Shown here: one piece after another, positions 10,127-21,289 of the stretch | How positions within the stretch are numbered: the stretch's first letter is position 1 | Layout of the letters: every line of letters starts with the position of its first letter | NCBI RefSeq assembly: GCF_000149955.1 | Contig: NC_030990.1 | Location: forward strand, 4,639,482 to 4,703,481 | Source of the DNA: Fusarium oxysporum f. sp. lycopersici 4287 | Lineage: Eukaryota > Ascomycota > Sordariomycetes > Hypocreales > Nectriaceae | Length of the DNA: 64,000 bases | Reading direction: 5' to 3' | Position numbers and translations under genes: made by a program | Notes under the pieces: generated by a model | Told to the model about the DNA's origin: nothing | Database searches by the model: none | Seen by the model: only the letters and a program-made list of their open reading frames with translations

Positions 10127-11878
10127 GATTGCTGCAGAATCTGTTGAGGTTGAATAGTTGAGTAGATGAGTGAGGATGATGAGATGCAAAGACTGCGAAA
10201 GCCCTCGAGTTCTTATAGTCTTCAAAAGCTATGAAAGGCAAACCATAGTGACGCTCGCTCATGAGTGATTCCCAAGATAGTATTCATCTCACGATGTCCC
10301 GAGACAGTCTGTGCTGGACTTCGCCTCATGCAACTGAATCCTCTCAAAAGTCCTCAACCATAAGAAATTAGTCCACCATCATCATCATCTCGGGTTGACC
10401 CTCTACTCATTGGCTATCGCCTCACTGTGAGGTATTTCTCATCTAGGAAATGAGCGGCTACACATAGTAGGATACAAGCTTCACTAGCTAACCAAAATAT
10501 TACTAGTATCACTTTTACTCACTATCATATGTAGTAATAGTTAGTGAACAAGTCACAGAGGCGAATAAGTCGTTGTTACGACACTTGCATAAGGGAGGAT
10601 TGTTGGGTTTACAAGGATCCTCCTCGTATAACATAGACGCTGGAGATTGCACGAATGTGGCACGTCGCCCGATAGTCCGAGTGGGAATAAAGGTGCATGT
10701 GCCGCAAGCTCGGATTCCACTTGAGAGCTCGGGACCGAGATGTGCTCCATAATTGATCAACATGGACGAGAATAGCCGCGAACCGTTCTCTCTTTTTGGA
10801 ATATTTGTGATTCCAATTGTATTACTTGAACTTGGACGAAAGTACTTGTGAAAATTGGAGCTGTAAGTCAGGGTTAAGTCCGACCTCAGAGTGCGAGAGC
10901 TAATGCAATGGGTGAGATTCCTACGATTGACGCTCCACTTTCCCCAGGGCCACCTAGCTTCGAATATGTTTCTCCATTTGCTGACGGTGCAGAAATTACT
11001 ATTCTCAAGGCACCTGGACAATCTGACTTGTTACTCAACAGTGGCAGAGCAATGCACGATCCTGCGCGTGAGTATCACAAACACTAAAACTGTACAACTG
11101 TTGTCCTATTCGATCCTCAGTACTCAGCCTCTGTTTCAGAAGTGATTCCAACGCTTGGCATACTGTCTATAAGCACTTGAGTGATTCCATTTTCATCTCA
11201 CTAGTCCCGAAGATTATGCCTAATTGGAACAAGGTCTCCCAACTCAGAGCCTTCGAGTCTCAGGTCCGTAGGACGGTCGAGTAGTGGCTTAGCTCATGCA
11301 ATAATGTCCGTGGGCCCGTATTCACCACGACTGCCGATTGGCCCGGGTAGCTTACTCGGAACTTATATGCGGCGCGGGCCGCAGATTATTCCGTATAGCG
11401 TATGGTCTCCCTTCACTAACTGAGCATAAGGGGATTCTCCTCCGTAAAAACACTTCCATTTACAGACTAGGTTCCTGAGGCAAAGATCTTCAATCATGTG
11501 CCGCAAAGAGGCATTAAATCTAGACTCACGTAAGACGGCATTTCAGGAAGGTGGCCTCACTCGGCTGATTTATTCTAATGCCGCGGTATGATCGACGAAT
11601 AGTATTCCTGATGGGGCGTTTCATGTGAAAAGATGACTGCATGGCCCTTCTGCCCTATGAACGTGGCGCCTTTCGGATCTCGGCATACATACACCCCTAG
11701 AGTTTGACCTATCGGTGTTTATGAGATACCCGTTTCCGCGTTTAGCACTATTTCGTGAAGAGGACTTTTGGGGGCTTGTCCGACGTTTCCGCGGAAGCTA
11801 CCTTTTCCGTTTACCGCTAGCTAAGACGGTGTGAGATTTATGCCTGTTCAGTGTACGGATACAGCAATACTCTCAAGA
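10127..11878. other. Long intergenic stretch, no gene recognised
   Basis: The longest ORF here (168 codons, minus, 10515-11021) is low in recognisable content and overlaps other ORFs. From about 11200 the sequence is rich in short CG-containing words (for example ttccgcggaa near 11788) but shows no readable frame. It may be decayed mobile DNA or simply non-coding. Confidence 0.4.
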
Positions 11879-13242
11879 TCAGCCCTTCTTGACTGAGCCC
11901 TTGACGGGAACCTCCAACTTTACCTCCGTGAGACTCCCAAGCAACCTCCTCCACATACTCGCACTCTCCTCATCTGCCGTCCCCTCGGTTAACGTCACCC
12001 GGCTTCCCACAACGAGAAGCGCCGATCTTGCCTGAGTCAAAGCAACATTCATCCTTCGCATGTCCTTCAAGAACCCGATCTCACGGTGCTCGTTATATCG
12101 CACGGTCACAAACACGATGACGTCCGCCTCACGACCCTGAAACCCATCGATACTCGAGACTTCGATTCGGTAGGATATACTGGAGAGCATGCGCTTGAGG
12201 ACTTCGACTTGGGGAGTATATGGTGTTAAGACCACGATTGAGTGCGACGGGCTCTCGGGTTCTGGACCGCTGGTTCAGAGTTTGCAGATGTGAAGGCAGA
12301 CCTCTGATTGACCTCTATTCTCCTTTGACTTTTGGCCTGGCATTTCCTTTGCGTCGCAGTTGATGAAGATAGCCCGCTCATAGTCTATCGTCCCTGGGCC
12401 TCTTCTCTGTTTCGTTACCCTTGCTGGCGGGAATGAGAAGTTAGATCTAATAGGTGACCTAGCGGAGCTGCTGATGCCTGACTCTAACCTCTCCTCGTAG
12501 AACTGCCCTGAGCTGAACTCGCATAGCTTTGGATGCATACGATACTGCGTGTCCAACACCAACGCCCTCAAGCCTCCGTTGCCCTTGGAGTGCTTGACTT
12601 TGGTGTAGAGTCTCTCAAAGAGTGAGATGTCAAAATCGAGCGCCAAGGCAGTCTGATTGACAGTCGGCCGTAGCTGTACATGGTCTCCAACCAAAATTGC
12701 CTGTGAGCAGCCATTCACAAGTGGGACTAGCGAACTCGGTTCTGTTTGTTGAGAAGCCTCATCAACAGTGACGATGTCAAAGAACTCTGAGCAATTTAAC
12801 CGAATACCTGCTCCAATGCAGGTGGTGAAGATGGTGTCGCTACGTTTTGCCATTTCCGTGGCCTTCTTCAGAGCCTTGTAGTCAGAATGAATCTCCTGTC
12901 CCGCCATGGCGTTGCATGTATACTTACGCAGATCGTCCACAACTTTTTGCACCTCCAAATAGTTAGCAGACCTCACCTGTGAACATGGGCACTTGGTGAC
13001 ATACCTCAGTTGAGACTATTACCAGATCTGGCTGAGTCTTTCTAGCAAATGGCTGTTTCTGGAGACGCTGAATATACCGACGCATCATGTTATCCACTGC
13101 ATTGTGAGTCGGTACCGTCACCAGAACACGTGCTTTGGGATCAGCCGTTTGCAGAGCATAGATCATCTCGACAATTGTCTCTGTCTTTCCAGTTCCAGGT
13201 GGGCCCCAAAGACAAAGAAGGGAGCTGCTCAATGCCAACTTA
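11879..13242 (-). pseudogene. Truncated superfamily-1 (Upf1/SETX-like) helicase
   Basis: Reading on the minus strand from 13242 gives Walker A (WGPPGTGKTETI), then VDEASQQTEPS, GDHVQLRP and TQYRMHP. After an in-frame TGA at about 12275 come LTPYTPQVEVL, SSIDGFQGREAD and RRMNVALTQA. These are the AAA_11/AAA_12 motifs of Upf1-like helicases in order, covering the whole C-terminal motor. The N-terminal part is absent: homology stops at 13242, immediately where a cutinase relic begins on the opposite strand. A short 28-nt interruption near 12980-13007 also needs explaining. Truncation plus a nonsense codon mark it as a pseudogene. Confidence 0.75.
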
Positions 13243-13476
13243 ATTCAGAGTCAAGTGCTTGGAGCTGCTCTCTTTGGATATACCAAGAACACACAGCTTG
13301 GTGGTCGTATCCTGAACTTCCCTACAGATCGAACCAAGGTATTATGCTTGCCTACCGATCTTGTCTGTGATGGTGCATTGTTTATTCTTCATGCCCACTT
13401 TCTATATGGTGCAGATGCTGCAATCCCCGGCCCCTAATTCCTTGTCGCCCCAATTCAGAAGAAGAACGCTGCCTGA
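13243..13476 (+). pseudogene. 3' fragment of a cutinase gene
   Basis: The frame beginning near 13246 reads QVLGAALFGYTKN, GGRILNFPTDRTKV, DLVCDGALFILHAHF and YGADAAIPGP. This is the C-terminal third of fungal cutinases (alpha/beta hydrolase esterases that cleave plant cutin), including the DLVCDG segment with the catalytic Asp and the HAHF region where the catalytic His lies. The GXSXG nucleophile part is missing. An in-frame TAA (13435-13437) replaces the residue before FLVAP, and the final stop is at 13474-13476. The left edge coincides with the helicase fragment, so this is a rearranged relic. Confidence 0.7.
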
Positions 13477-14923
13477 TAGAGTGCTTCCTGCTGGCTCAAG
13501 TGAGCATTGCTGGTCGGGTTTGAGGCACATATTTTGCTGCTATGCCGACGGTTGTTGAGAAGGTGAAGACTTAGTGAATAGTAGAATATTAAGCCAATAA
13601 GAATTAATGGAAGCAAATCTCTGAGAGTGATCACAGGGACATAATCAAGTGCAGGCTTTATAGTGTCGGCAATACGCACTAATCCTTACGGTCCATACCC
13701 TAACTCCGACCTGAGTCTAGAGCTTGTGGATAATGACGGAGATGTTGTGTTTACAAACTTGAAGAGAGTGAGCTCCAGCCACATTATGATCCGGCGAACC
13801 TAATAATGAGATATTAATATAAACCTGCTTTCAAGTTCCAGGTTCTAATAGCGTTATCTAGGTAGCTACGGTAGAGGTTGCAAAGAACCAGGGGTTGAAT
13901 TGATGCTGGCTATGGGTGTCAACCTCATCATGACGAAAGCGACCGACTAATTGGATTGACGGGTGTGCCCTTCAACGTTTACTGGGCTTCAGTGATCACT
14001 CTCCAGAGATATCTCGATGGAGCGAGCAGTTGAGAACTAGACTGGAATAGGTGAAAAATAATAATATTCTACCGAAGAACTTGCGTAACTGGGTAATCCG
14101 ACGATCCAGGTCCTAGTTAGTACAGCGGGCCGCTCCAGCTGGTGCAGATCGCTGACAAGTAGGTGCCCCCTAATTGGTTTACAGCCTGTGTCTCTGAGAC
14201 ACGGCACACTAGCGACATATGATATGTGGAATATTCACATTTGGGCTACTCTATTCGCGCAAGGAATCCAGTATCTGTCTAATTGGGCAGGTCGGTGAGG
14301 TCACTATGTTGAAACACTTGTCTCATTTATGCAGTTTGAGTCAGCACAGATGTTCGAGATCAGTTGTGGCAGGCAGACTAACTCCAAACCTACGTCATAA
14401 TGGATTATCGGAGGCGAGCCGTAAAACACAAAGCTTTCGAACCAGCGATCTATCAGCACTAGACAATCGATAATTACTTCATGTAATGTGTTAAATGATG
14501 TCAGGTTTTCCGTATATGTTGTATCCGTGGATGTGAACATTGTTGGAGACACTTATAACTGGCTATTTAATTCCCTTACATTCGATCATCGTCCGTCAGC
14601 TTCAGCAGGACCCTTGACAGCTGAAAGCTTCAGCTTGCTTGGCTGGTCGATCACCGACAATCAGCACCACAATGGGCTGCCAGAGTTTATCTTACATCAT
14701 ATTCAGCATTTACAGGCTTGGAATTGCCGGTATGAGAATTATTGACCGGAATTGTTCTCAGAGATTTGGGATTTCTGCAAAGCCGGGTAAAAGCTGGGCC
14801 CATCTGACTCCCACAGGTATAAAAGACCAAGGTCAAGCCGTATAAGTTTAACATAACTTCTTACAACAATCCACTATTTCAATATTTCTTCATTGTTCTC
14901 ACGTTGAACGATACTATTGTACA
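13477..14923. other. Intergenic, AT-richer than the flanking genes
   Basis: No recognisable gene. ORFs at 14219-14845 overlap in several frames without family content. The last 110 bases hold the promoter of the 14924 gene. Confidence 0.5.
14818..14825 (+). promoter_or_regulatory. TATA box upstream of the 14924 gene
   Basis: TATAAAAG lies about 100 nt upstream of the ATG at 14924. It is a strong consensus match and supports that ORF as a real transcribed gene. Confidence 0.55.
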
Positions 14924-15886
14924 ATGAGCTTTACATTCAACGGCGTCAAGAAAGACGGCAATGGCGCCTACTACTACAACGATGGCGACGTCGAAAGCCA
15001 TCGGATTCCCCTTTCTGACCAATGCTATGGTGACGTGCGAATGAGTCGTGAGCAGCTCGAGGAATGGTTCGGTATCAGCAACGACACGCTGCCTGATCTC
15101 CCAGCCTACTACATCCTGCCCCGCCTCGACAGTACCTGGGGCGGCACTGCCGGTGGTGGCTGGTGGAACGTCACTGGAGACATTGTCGTGTACAAACCAA
15201 TCGAATGGGTTCCCTCTGTTGCAAGAATCAGAGACTTTCCCAAGAACAGCATCGTCACCAACATCGAAAAGGAACGTGTGGAGACTACAACAACCAAGCT
15301 GTATGCAAAAGCAGAGTTCGCTTTGGAAGTTTCAGCTGGAGGCAACTACATGGGGATAAAGGCGGAAGCCAAAGCCAAAACAGAGACTGGTGTCGAGTTC
15401 GAGAAAGAGGTTAGGAACAAGGATACCTACACTCAGAAGGGCGTGGTTGGCGATGTTGCACTTGTCGAGGTTGCAGTGGGATTGATGCTTCGTGTTGAAG
15501 AAATCTACACTCACAACATCAAAGTCTGGGTTGATGGCCGCGAAAAAGGTGACTCATTGGGATGGCACGGCGGCCCCTCATGGAATGATATTCATATTCC
15601 ATCGCGATCACTCAGCAGAGTAGGTGGCCTCCAGTTCTCGAAAATCACTATGACTGGGGGCGGACACTCTGCTGGGCTCTATGTCCAGACACTTCCAGTT
15701 TTTGACGAAAACAAGGAGTTAAAAGATTTACACATCGCTCTAAGCAACGTTGGTTGGACGGACTGGTATGCTTATGTTGCTGGGAAAAAAGGCCGAAGTT
15801 CAGGACGGCAGCTTTTGGCCTACCCCAACTATCGCCCATCGACAACTCTGATGCCACTGAACAAGACTCCAGCCAAGACGGAGTGA
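14924..15886 (+). CDS. Orphan intronless protein, possible beta-pore-forming-like architecture
   Basis: A single-exon ORF of 320 residues with a good TATA box. No signal peptide or membrane helix is evident. I do not recognise the family. Residues 110-185 contain long runs of alternating polar and non-polar residues rich in Thr, Lys, Ala and Glu (VETTTTKLYAKAEFALEV, then GIKAEAKAKTETGVEFEKEV). Such runs can form amphipathic beta-hairpins, as in aerolysin/ETX-MTX2 proteins, but that is speculation from the pattern alone. The C-terminal half is Trp- and Gly-rich (WNDIHIPSRSL, GWTDWYAYV), like a beta-sandwich. It is an intact gene inside a region otherwise full of pseudogenes. Confidence 0.7.
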   Translation: MSFTFNGVKKDGNGAYYYNDGDVESHRIPLSDQCYGDVRMSREQLEEWFGISNDTLPDLPAYYILPRLDSTWGGTAGGGWWNVTGDIVVYKPIEWVPSVARIRDFPKNSIVTNIEKERVETTTTKLYAKAEFALEVSAGGNYMGIKAEAKAKTETGVEFEKEVRNKDTYTQKGVVGDVALVEVAVGLMLRVEEIYTHNIKVWVDGREKGDSLGWHGGPSWNDIHIPSRSLSRVGGLQFSKITMTGGGHSAGLYVQTLPVFDENKELKDLHIALSNVGWTDWYAYVAGKKGRSSGRQLLAYPNYRPSTTLMPLNKTPAKTE

Positions 15887-16073
15887 ATAAAGACAAGCCT
15901 AATAGGCGGTCCTGGATATGCAGTTAGTTGTTTATATAAAGAGCTTTAACAGGGTTCAGTTGGTCACTGTGAAAGCCTTTGAGATTAACTTATATTGTGA
16001 AAAAACGAAAATTGTATTGCGATTGTTAAAGACTACCCGAGGATAATTCACTAAGTACAATTTAATTATAAAA

Positions 16074-16868
16074 TCAGAGGGACATCAACGATTGTCCAAG
16101 TGCATCAAACAGCGTAGTTGTGCCAAAGCAGACCTCGTTAGAGTCTGGCCCGATGTCCACCAGACCACCCTGATTTTGAGCATCATTGGCTTTGATCAAC
16201 AGCTCAGCCAGGCTGGGCTTCACGACCCGTTCAAACACTTCCTCCCACTGTGCCCGAGGAACGATACTGGTCTCGATAGACCGTCCAAGATGTTGACCGA
16301 GTGCATTTGCCACGTCAGCCGCGGAATATCTCTGCGGACCTTCAGCATGCACCACGTCCACGCCACTCTTATCCAAGGGCCGGAGCAAGAGACGGGCAGC
16401 AATTGGTCCTAGATCCGGGGCTGAGATAGTTGGAAGGGGATTATCCACTGGATAGTGGATGGTTTGCAATGTGCCTGATTCTTTAACTGCCGGAAAGACT
16501 CGTTCCCATCCTTGTATGTGTTCTGCCGACTGTAGAAATATCTTATGGCCGCCGATGCGAGTAAGTCGTTCCTCTAGGCCACGACATATGGTAGGCATCC
16601 CAATATCGTTGTTAACGTGAGCACCATAGTCCGAGATAGCCAGAACGCGACTAGGTTGCGTTTCTGGATCAAAGAGATCGGCAATTGCTGTCTCGCATCC
16701 GATTTCTCTTAGAGGCGCTGCCTTTGATTCATTGCGAACGATGGCTCTGGCGTGCATACCAGCTTTGCGTAATGACACTGCCGTTGCATATCCAGCCTTG
16801 CCAGTGGCACTAACGATGGCATACATCTCGACTTTGGCGATACTCCTGGGTAGAATGAATCCTGTCAA
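16074..16868 (-). CDS. NmrA-like NAD(P)-binding protein with apparent internal deletion
   Basis: 264 residues from 16868, or 250 from the more family-like start MYAIVSATG at 16826. The N-terminal Rossmann beta-alpha-beta (AIVSATGKAGYATA) and the later blocks VLAISDYGAHVNNDIGMPT, HKIFLQSAEHIQ, PTISAPDLG and HAEGPQRYSAADVA are typical of NmrA-type reductase-like proteins. Between DLFDPETQ and PSRVLAIS, family members normally carry about 45 further residues (the strand/helix pair before the 'LAISDYGAHV' strand). Here they are missing in frame, so a core part of the nucleotide-binding fold is lost. It may be a non-functional allele or a recent deletion; the estimate rests on family memory. Confidence 0.65.
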   Translation of the reverse strand: MTGFILPRSIAKVEMYAIVSATGKAGYATAVSLRKAGMHARAIVRNESKAAPLREIGCETAIADLFDPETQPSRVLAISDYGAHVNNDIGMPTICRGLEERLTRIGGHKIFLQSAEHIQGWERVFPAVKESGTLQTIHYPVDNPLPTISAPDLGPIAARLLLRPLDKSGVDVVHAEGPQRYSAADVANALGQHLGRSIETSIVPRAQWEEVFERVVKPSLAELLIKANDAQNQGGLVDIGPDSNEVCFGTTTLFDALGQSLMSL

Positions 16869-17354
16869 GGAATGTGAGAGAAGAGATAAAAGCTGGAATG
16901 AACAAATATAATGTTTTGGGTAGCGGGGCAGCTTCTGTTAGCTAGACTATTAAATTAGTTCCATACGGGCACTGCGGAACCGTCACATCGGCGGGAGAAG
17001 TTGGAGGTGAGGTGACTGGATTATTAATAGTTTATTCACTTTTGAAACTGTTGCTTATTATGCTCTAGTATCGCTGCTTTGCTTTCAGGATCCTGCATCT
17101 CCGGACTTGGAGATTGCTAGAGTTGAGTTGAGTCTATTCCCACATCAATCGGGGAATGTATATCGCCACCTACGACATCGCCGCTTAGTTACTGCCGTTG
17201 TGTTCAGCTGCCTTGGATTAATTACAAAAGTAGTGTTGTGTTTCCTGAGTGGTAGTGACGGATAGGCCGGGTGGTGAAACGTCCTGATTTAGCTATCAGT
17301 TCGCTTTGATCGTTGTCCGATATTATTCCTCCATAATAATGTCCATGTTTTAAC
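16869..17354. other. Intergenic
   Basis: Promoter side of the NmrA-like gene, with AT-rich stretches around 17030-17070. No gene seen. Confidence 0.5.
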
Positions 17355-17645
17355 ATTATAGTCGTCGGCGGGGGTTTGGTTGGTCTTGGCACCTCCATTG
17401 CCTTGGCACGCCAGGGTCACAAAGTTCGCATTCTGGAAGCCTCACCCTCTCTCCAGGTCGTTGGCGACGCGATTACCTGTACTGCCAACCATACCCGCGT
17501 ACTGGAGGGGTGGTCTTCTCGATAGGTTTCGTCAAGTTGCACCCCGAGATCTCGGTAATATGCACAATGGGTGCTTTTCAAATGCCGAGATTATTTCAAG
17601 CCATGGCATGGACTGTCCTTCTTCCTCGTTTGGCTGTCCGTAAGT
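17355..17645 (+). pseudogene. N-terminal relic of an FAD-dependent monooxygenase
   Basis: From 17355 the frame reads IIVVGGGLVGLGTSIALARQGH then VRILEASPSLQ. This is the FAD-binding GxGxxG beta-alpha-beta of salicylate-hydroxylase-type monooxygenases. It hits a stop after LEGWSSR. A +1 shift near 17510 resumes with GLLDRFRQVAPRDLG, which matches the next block of the same family. After about 17580 nothing recognisable remains. Frameshifted and truncated. Confidence 0.6.
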
Positions 17646-17912
17646 AGAAAGCCTTTGTCGGTCTTTTGGGAAGCCATTTTAGCTCGGTGCCTTGAAGGAG
17701 GCTTGAGATTGAGTTTCAGATGAGGGGATGAAAACGCGACGCGCTTGAGAGGTTAGAGAAAAGTGCAGATGAGCTTATCCAATGGAATCTGACTTGAGCG
17801 CCGTTGGTGAATCATCGTCATTGGGCGTTGATGTTACGCAGCATGCTGACCCCCTCACCTCTTCAACCATCGGAGAGCCTACGCGTTGACACATATCCCC
17901 GCCACGCCCAAC

Positions 17913-18570
17913 ATGAATTTAAATTCAGATGTCCCGAATATCTATATCATCGGACCGCAGTCCATAGGCAAGACAACACTCGTCAAAAAGCTTCAAAGCG
18001 ACTTGGGACATGGGCTCGCCGACACATCAAATCGATAAGCCACAAATCATCTCTGAAGTCGCCAGAACTGTTCTCGCAAAACATAAATACTCAGCTGAAG
18101 ATATCCAGGCCTCGACGAGCAGGTGCTTCGAACTTCAACAACTCATCCTCGAAGCGCAAGCAGAGGCCGAGGAGGAAGCTCTCAGGACCTCAAGGTGGTT
18201 CATCTCCGACCGTTCCGGGTTCGATTCATTAGTCTACGCAACGCGATATGCCGCCCCAGGTGCAGTGCAATAGTTGCGGCAACTCTCTGCCTGCAAGGAG
18301 GTACAGACAGGGATGGAGAGATCTCTGATCGTGGTCTGTGAGGCGGGTACGCCATGGCTGATAGATAATGGCGTGCGACTGATGCCTGGAAGCGACAAAG
18401 AGTGGATCCAGCTTTTTCACGACTTTTGTGAGATGTTAGATGAGGTTGGCTTGGAGTATTGTGTGGTGCCTTGGACGGTATTGGATATCTCAGAGTGGGC
18501 AGAGCTTGTATGGGCGGAGTGGACTGAGAGACAGCAATCTTTGACGGACAATCAGTCCAATAGTCGATAG
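17913..18570 (+). pseudogene. Broken AAA_28 (NadR/Ttd14-like) P-loop ATPase
   Basis: From the ATG at 17913 comes a P-loop, IYIIGPQSIGKTTLV. A frameshift near 18020 moves into PQIISEVARTVL, FELQQLILEAQAEAEEEAL and WFISDRSGFDSLVYA. An in-frame TAG at 18271-18273 follows, then the family's C-terminal blocks LIVVCEAGTPWL and GVRLMPG. The order matches fungal AAA-domain proteins of the NadR/Ttd14 type, which bind nucleotides. At least two lesions are present, and neither sits at a plausible intron. Both could be sequencing errors, but the neighbouring relics favour decay. Confidence 0.6.
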
Positions 18571-18673
18571 CACAATGAGTAAACAGAATAAGATGGGTCT
18601 CATCAAATCAACGGCGCGAATGATATTCCATAATAATACATGTTAACATACACATACCTTGCATGGCTGAACC

Positions 18674-20007
18674 TCATGACCTCCCTGAGGAAGCGCTTTG
18701 TGGCGGACCTCTAGGGTTCCCTGTATTATAGGTCTCTAGCTCAACCGAGTATGTATAGTCAGCGCGTATTCCGTTCTGCCCATTCACCAATATCCCCTTG
18801 TCTGAATCCTCATCGCTCAATCGTTCCCAGTTGTTGTCCCCGCGGTTAACATGCGTAGAGGTTATCCCTCGGTCAGTGGGATTCGTGAACACGCGCTTTG
18901 GGCCCCGTGAACTGCTGTCGCCTATCTTTCCACCGCCAATCGTGATGAGTGTATTGGCATTGGGTGTCCCTGCTGAGTCTTGTGATTCTTGGCCTCGGGC
19001 TCGCTTGTATAGGATTCGTAGTGATGGGAGGGAGGCGGCGGTGCAGCCGATACCGATCTCGACGCAAGAAAAAAGGACGATGTAGCCGATATAGTCTGTC
19101 AAGTCATCAGTAACAGCTCAAACGCAATCAGGTTCAGCTTACACTTGAGATTATCTGTCGGTCGCTTGTAGTGGGAGATGAAAGGAGCACGAGCGATGGT
19201 GGCAATAGAGGCGCTGTGTATCCGTCAGTAGATAAAACTTGGCACTGATGCAATTGAAGAAAGCTTACACTGAGGCCAGAGAAAGAAGACATAAAACTTG
19301 CAGCTTCGCTTTAATCGTCATCTGCGTCTTCCATAGCAGTATTCCCGGCAGTACGATACAACCGACGTCGGTTACAATACTCGTCGCGGTATTGGTATGG
19401 CTAATGCCGATAAGCGTCTCTGTCGTCGCGCAAGTCGCCTTCCCTTCCAAAACAAGAGCCGTGTTCCAGTTTCCTTCGACAGGTCGACAGAAAGTGAGAA
19501 TACCGAAGAACGTCACACAGAATGATGCCCACGTAAGGACAAGCAGACCCCAAATGGCGTATTGGATAAGCGGAACCGACTTGGCTGCGATGCGTCTAAA
19601 TGTCACGCATACTGAAGTTTTTATCAATGCGACAGCGACGACGTAGACTGTGATCCATACGATGTAGAACTTTTGTGCTTCAGACTGCATCCATGCGTTG
19701 AGATGGTCGTCTTTGGAGCCGATGCCGACTTTGACGGCGTGTACGGCGAGACCTGAGTCGGCGATGTAAACGACCTGTTTCAATTGCACCAGTTAATAGG
19801 AGCTCCAATGAGTTTGAATTGGAAGACTATTCTTACCAAGCCGGCGACGATGAGCCAGTCATCGAGTCCAAAGTTGTCATCTGTCACTCGAACCATGGTG
19901 CGAGTTCCGACGGTGATAACTGCGAGACCAAGAAATACCAAGATAAGGACGGTCATTGTGAGCGGAAAGCCCTCCAACACAACGGCCCTAGCATTTCCGT
20001 CAACCAT
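18674..20007 (-). CDS. Fungal rhodopsin-like seven-helix membrane protein (SAT4 type)
   Basis: Four exons on the minus strand: 19837-20007, 19269-19774, 19143-19213 and 18674-19095, about 389 residues. Start, phases and GT-AG junctions agree. Seven hydrophobic segments are followed by a long polar cytoplasmic tail. Family hallmarks are 'LDDWLIVAGL' after the second helix, 'FYIVWITVYVVAVALIKTS' and 'YKRPTDNL' before the last helix. This is the fungal rhodopsin-domain family of integral membrane proteins (relatives of SAT4 and of the Pth11-type receptors, without a CFEM domain here). Molecular function is unknown; receptor-like roles are suggested for some members. One of four such genes in this window. 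Confidence 0.85.
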
Positions 20008-21289
20008 GGCCCAATCATTCGTTAAAAAATGTTGGGCTAGAACTCTGGGCTGTAATCACTGAGTCGGTCCTAAGCTTCTGCGACAAATGCGCCGCACAAA
20101 GACATTCAAATAGCTGGACTAACGATAAGGGGCAGCTTCAACAACATCTGCGACATCACATGGTACACAAGCATTTATCACAAAAGCGAGAGAATCCTCT
20201 CGAGAAGCGACTATCGCATACATTAATTCTACCTGTATTCCTAGGGCCGTTCTCTTTCAAAAGAGGCGAAGATGAGGATCGTATCACACAATTGTTTCTT
20301 GGGCAGCCAATAGGAGAATTTGTTATCCTCCCGAACCCAACGTGCTCTCCTTGTTACCGACCCTAAAACCCATGTTGGTCTCGCGGAACCGATGCGGGCC
20401 CATGTACCGGGTTCTCGATCCTTATGGGGCTTCAACGACGAACCAACGAATAATTCTCGCGCAAGCGGAAGGGTTTTGAAAATATTAGTTCTGAAGCTCC
20501 GAATAAGGTAGCATCAGCCGTTGACGCGTAGTGGAGCGTATCGTATGACACGGGGCATCAGATCAAGGGAGAACACGACGTTGGGATCCTTCGTAGGCAA
20601 CTATATGCAGAAATTATCTCACTTCTGGGAAACTGGTCCTGTCGTGCGATTATTTGTAAGGCCGCTTCCGGTTCTCGGTACCGTGATGGTCCATTTTTTT
20701 TTAAAGCTTGCTCAGTTCGAGTTTGTACTGACAAGAGTCCGTTGTTTTAGAGAAAAGGAAATGCAAGGATGTGGCGACTAGCAAGTCGCATCCCTCTAAC
20801 TAGTCGTTAAACACAGTATTGCCTCCATCAGTCCATCATCCAGTCTTGAAGCGATGATCACACTTCTTCAGCTTCAGATCAGAGGCTCAAGTCCTGCAGG
20901 TACCATCACACTGCACCTTGAACATGCTTGCGGTCCTGCTGATTTCATCTAGCCCTTGACAGCACGAAGGATTCTCCTGCATATGAAAACGAGTAGAAAT
21001 AGTGTTACCTCGGCCTCGAAGTCGCATGGTTCTGGTCAATCACACCATGTCGCTTAAAAGAAACCAACGGTAAACAGAACAGTCATCTCCACAGCTTCGT
21101 GTTCATGTCCCTTTTTAGCGTTACTGCAACATCTATATAAAGCAGCTTTTTATTGGCTGTAGTGGACCTTATCTCCATTCAGAGCCATCGTCTTGTTTTG
21201 AATTGCACCTACATCCTTTACATCATTGCTTTTTCCTCTATCTGCATGTCTCACTCTGATGCGCAGCTCCATAAGGGATAACAGCAATC
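20008..21289. other. Intergenic, includes the acyltransferase promoter
   Basis: No credible gene; ORFs at 20160-20781 lack family content. A TATATAAA motif at 21134-21141 precedes the acyltransferase ATG by about 150 nt. Confidence 0.5.
21134..21141 (+). promoter_or_regulatory. TATA box of the acyltransferase gene
   Basis: TATATAAA about 150 nt upstream of the ATG at 21290, followed by a pyrimidine-rich leader. Confidence 0.4.

Noticed and set aside
10515..11021. 168-codon minus-strand ORF
   Set aside because: Composition is not protein-like, other frames are open too, and there is no family motif.
13455..13679. Minus-strand ORF next to the cutinase relic
   Set aside because: Overlaps the cutinase fragment on the other strand and has no recognisable content.
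13246..13700. Upstream continuation of the helicase on the minus strand (a KESSSKHLTLN-like reading)
   Set aside because: Looked like helicase N-terminal flank at first, but the same bases read clearly as cutinase on the plus strand.
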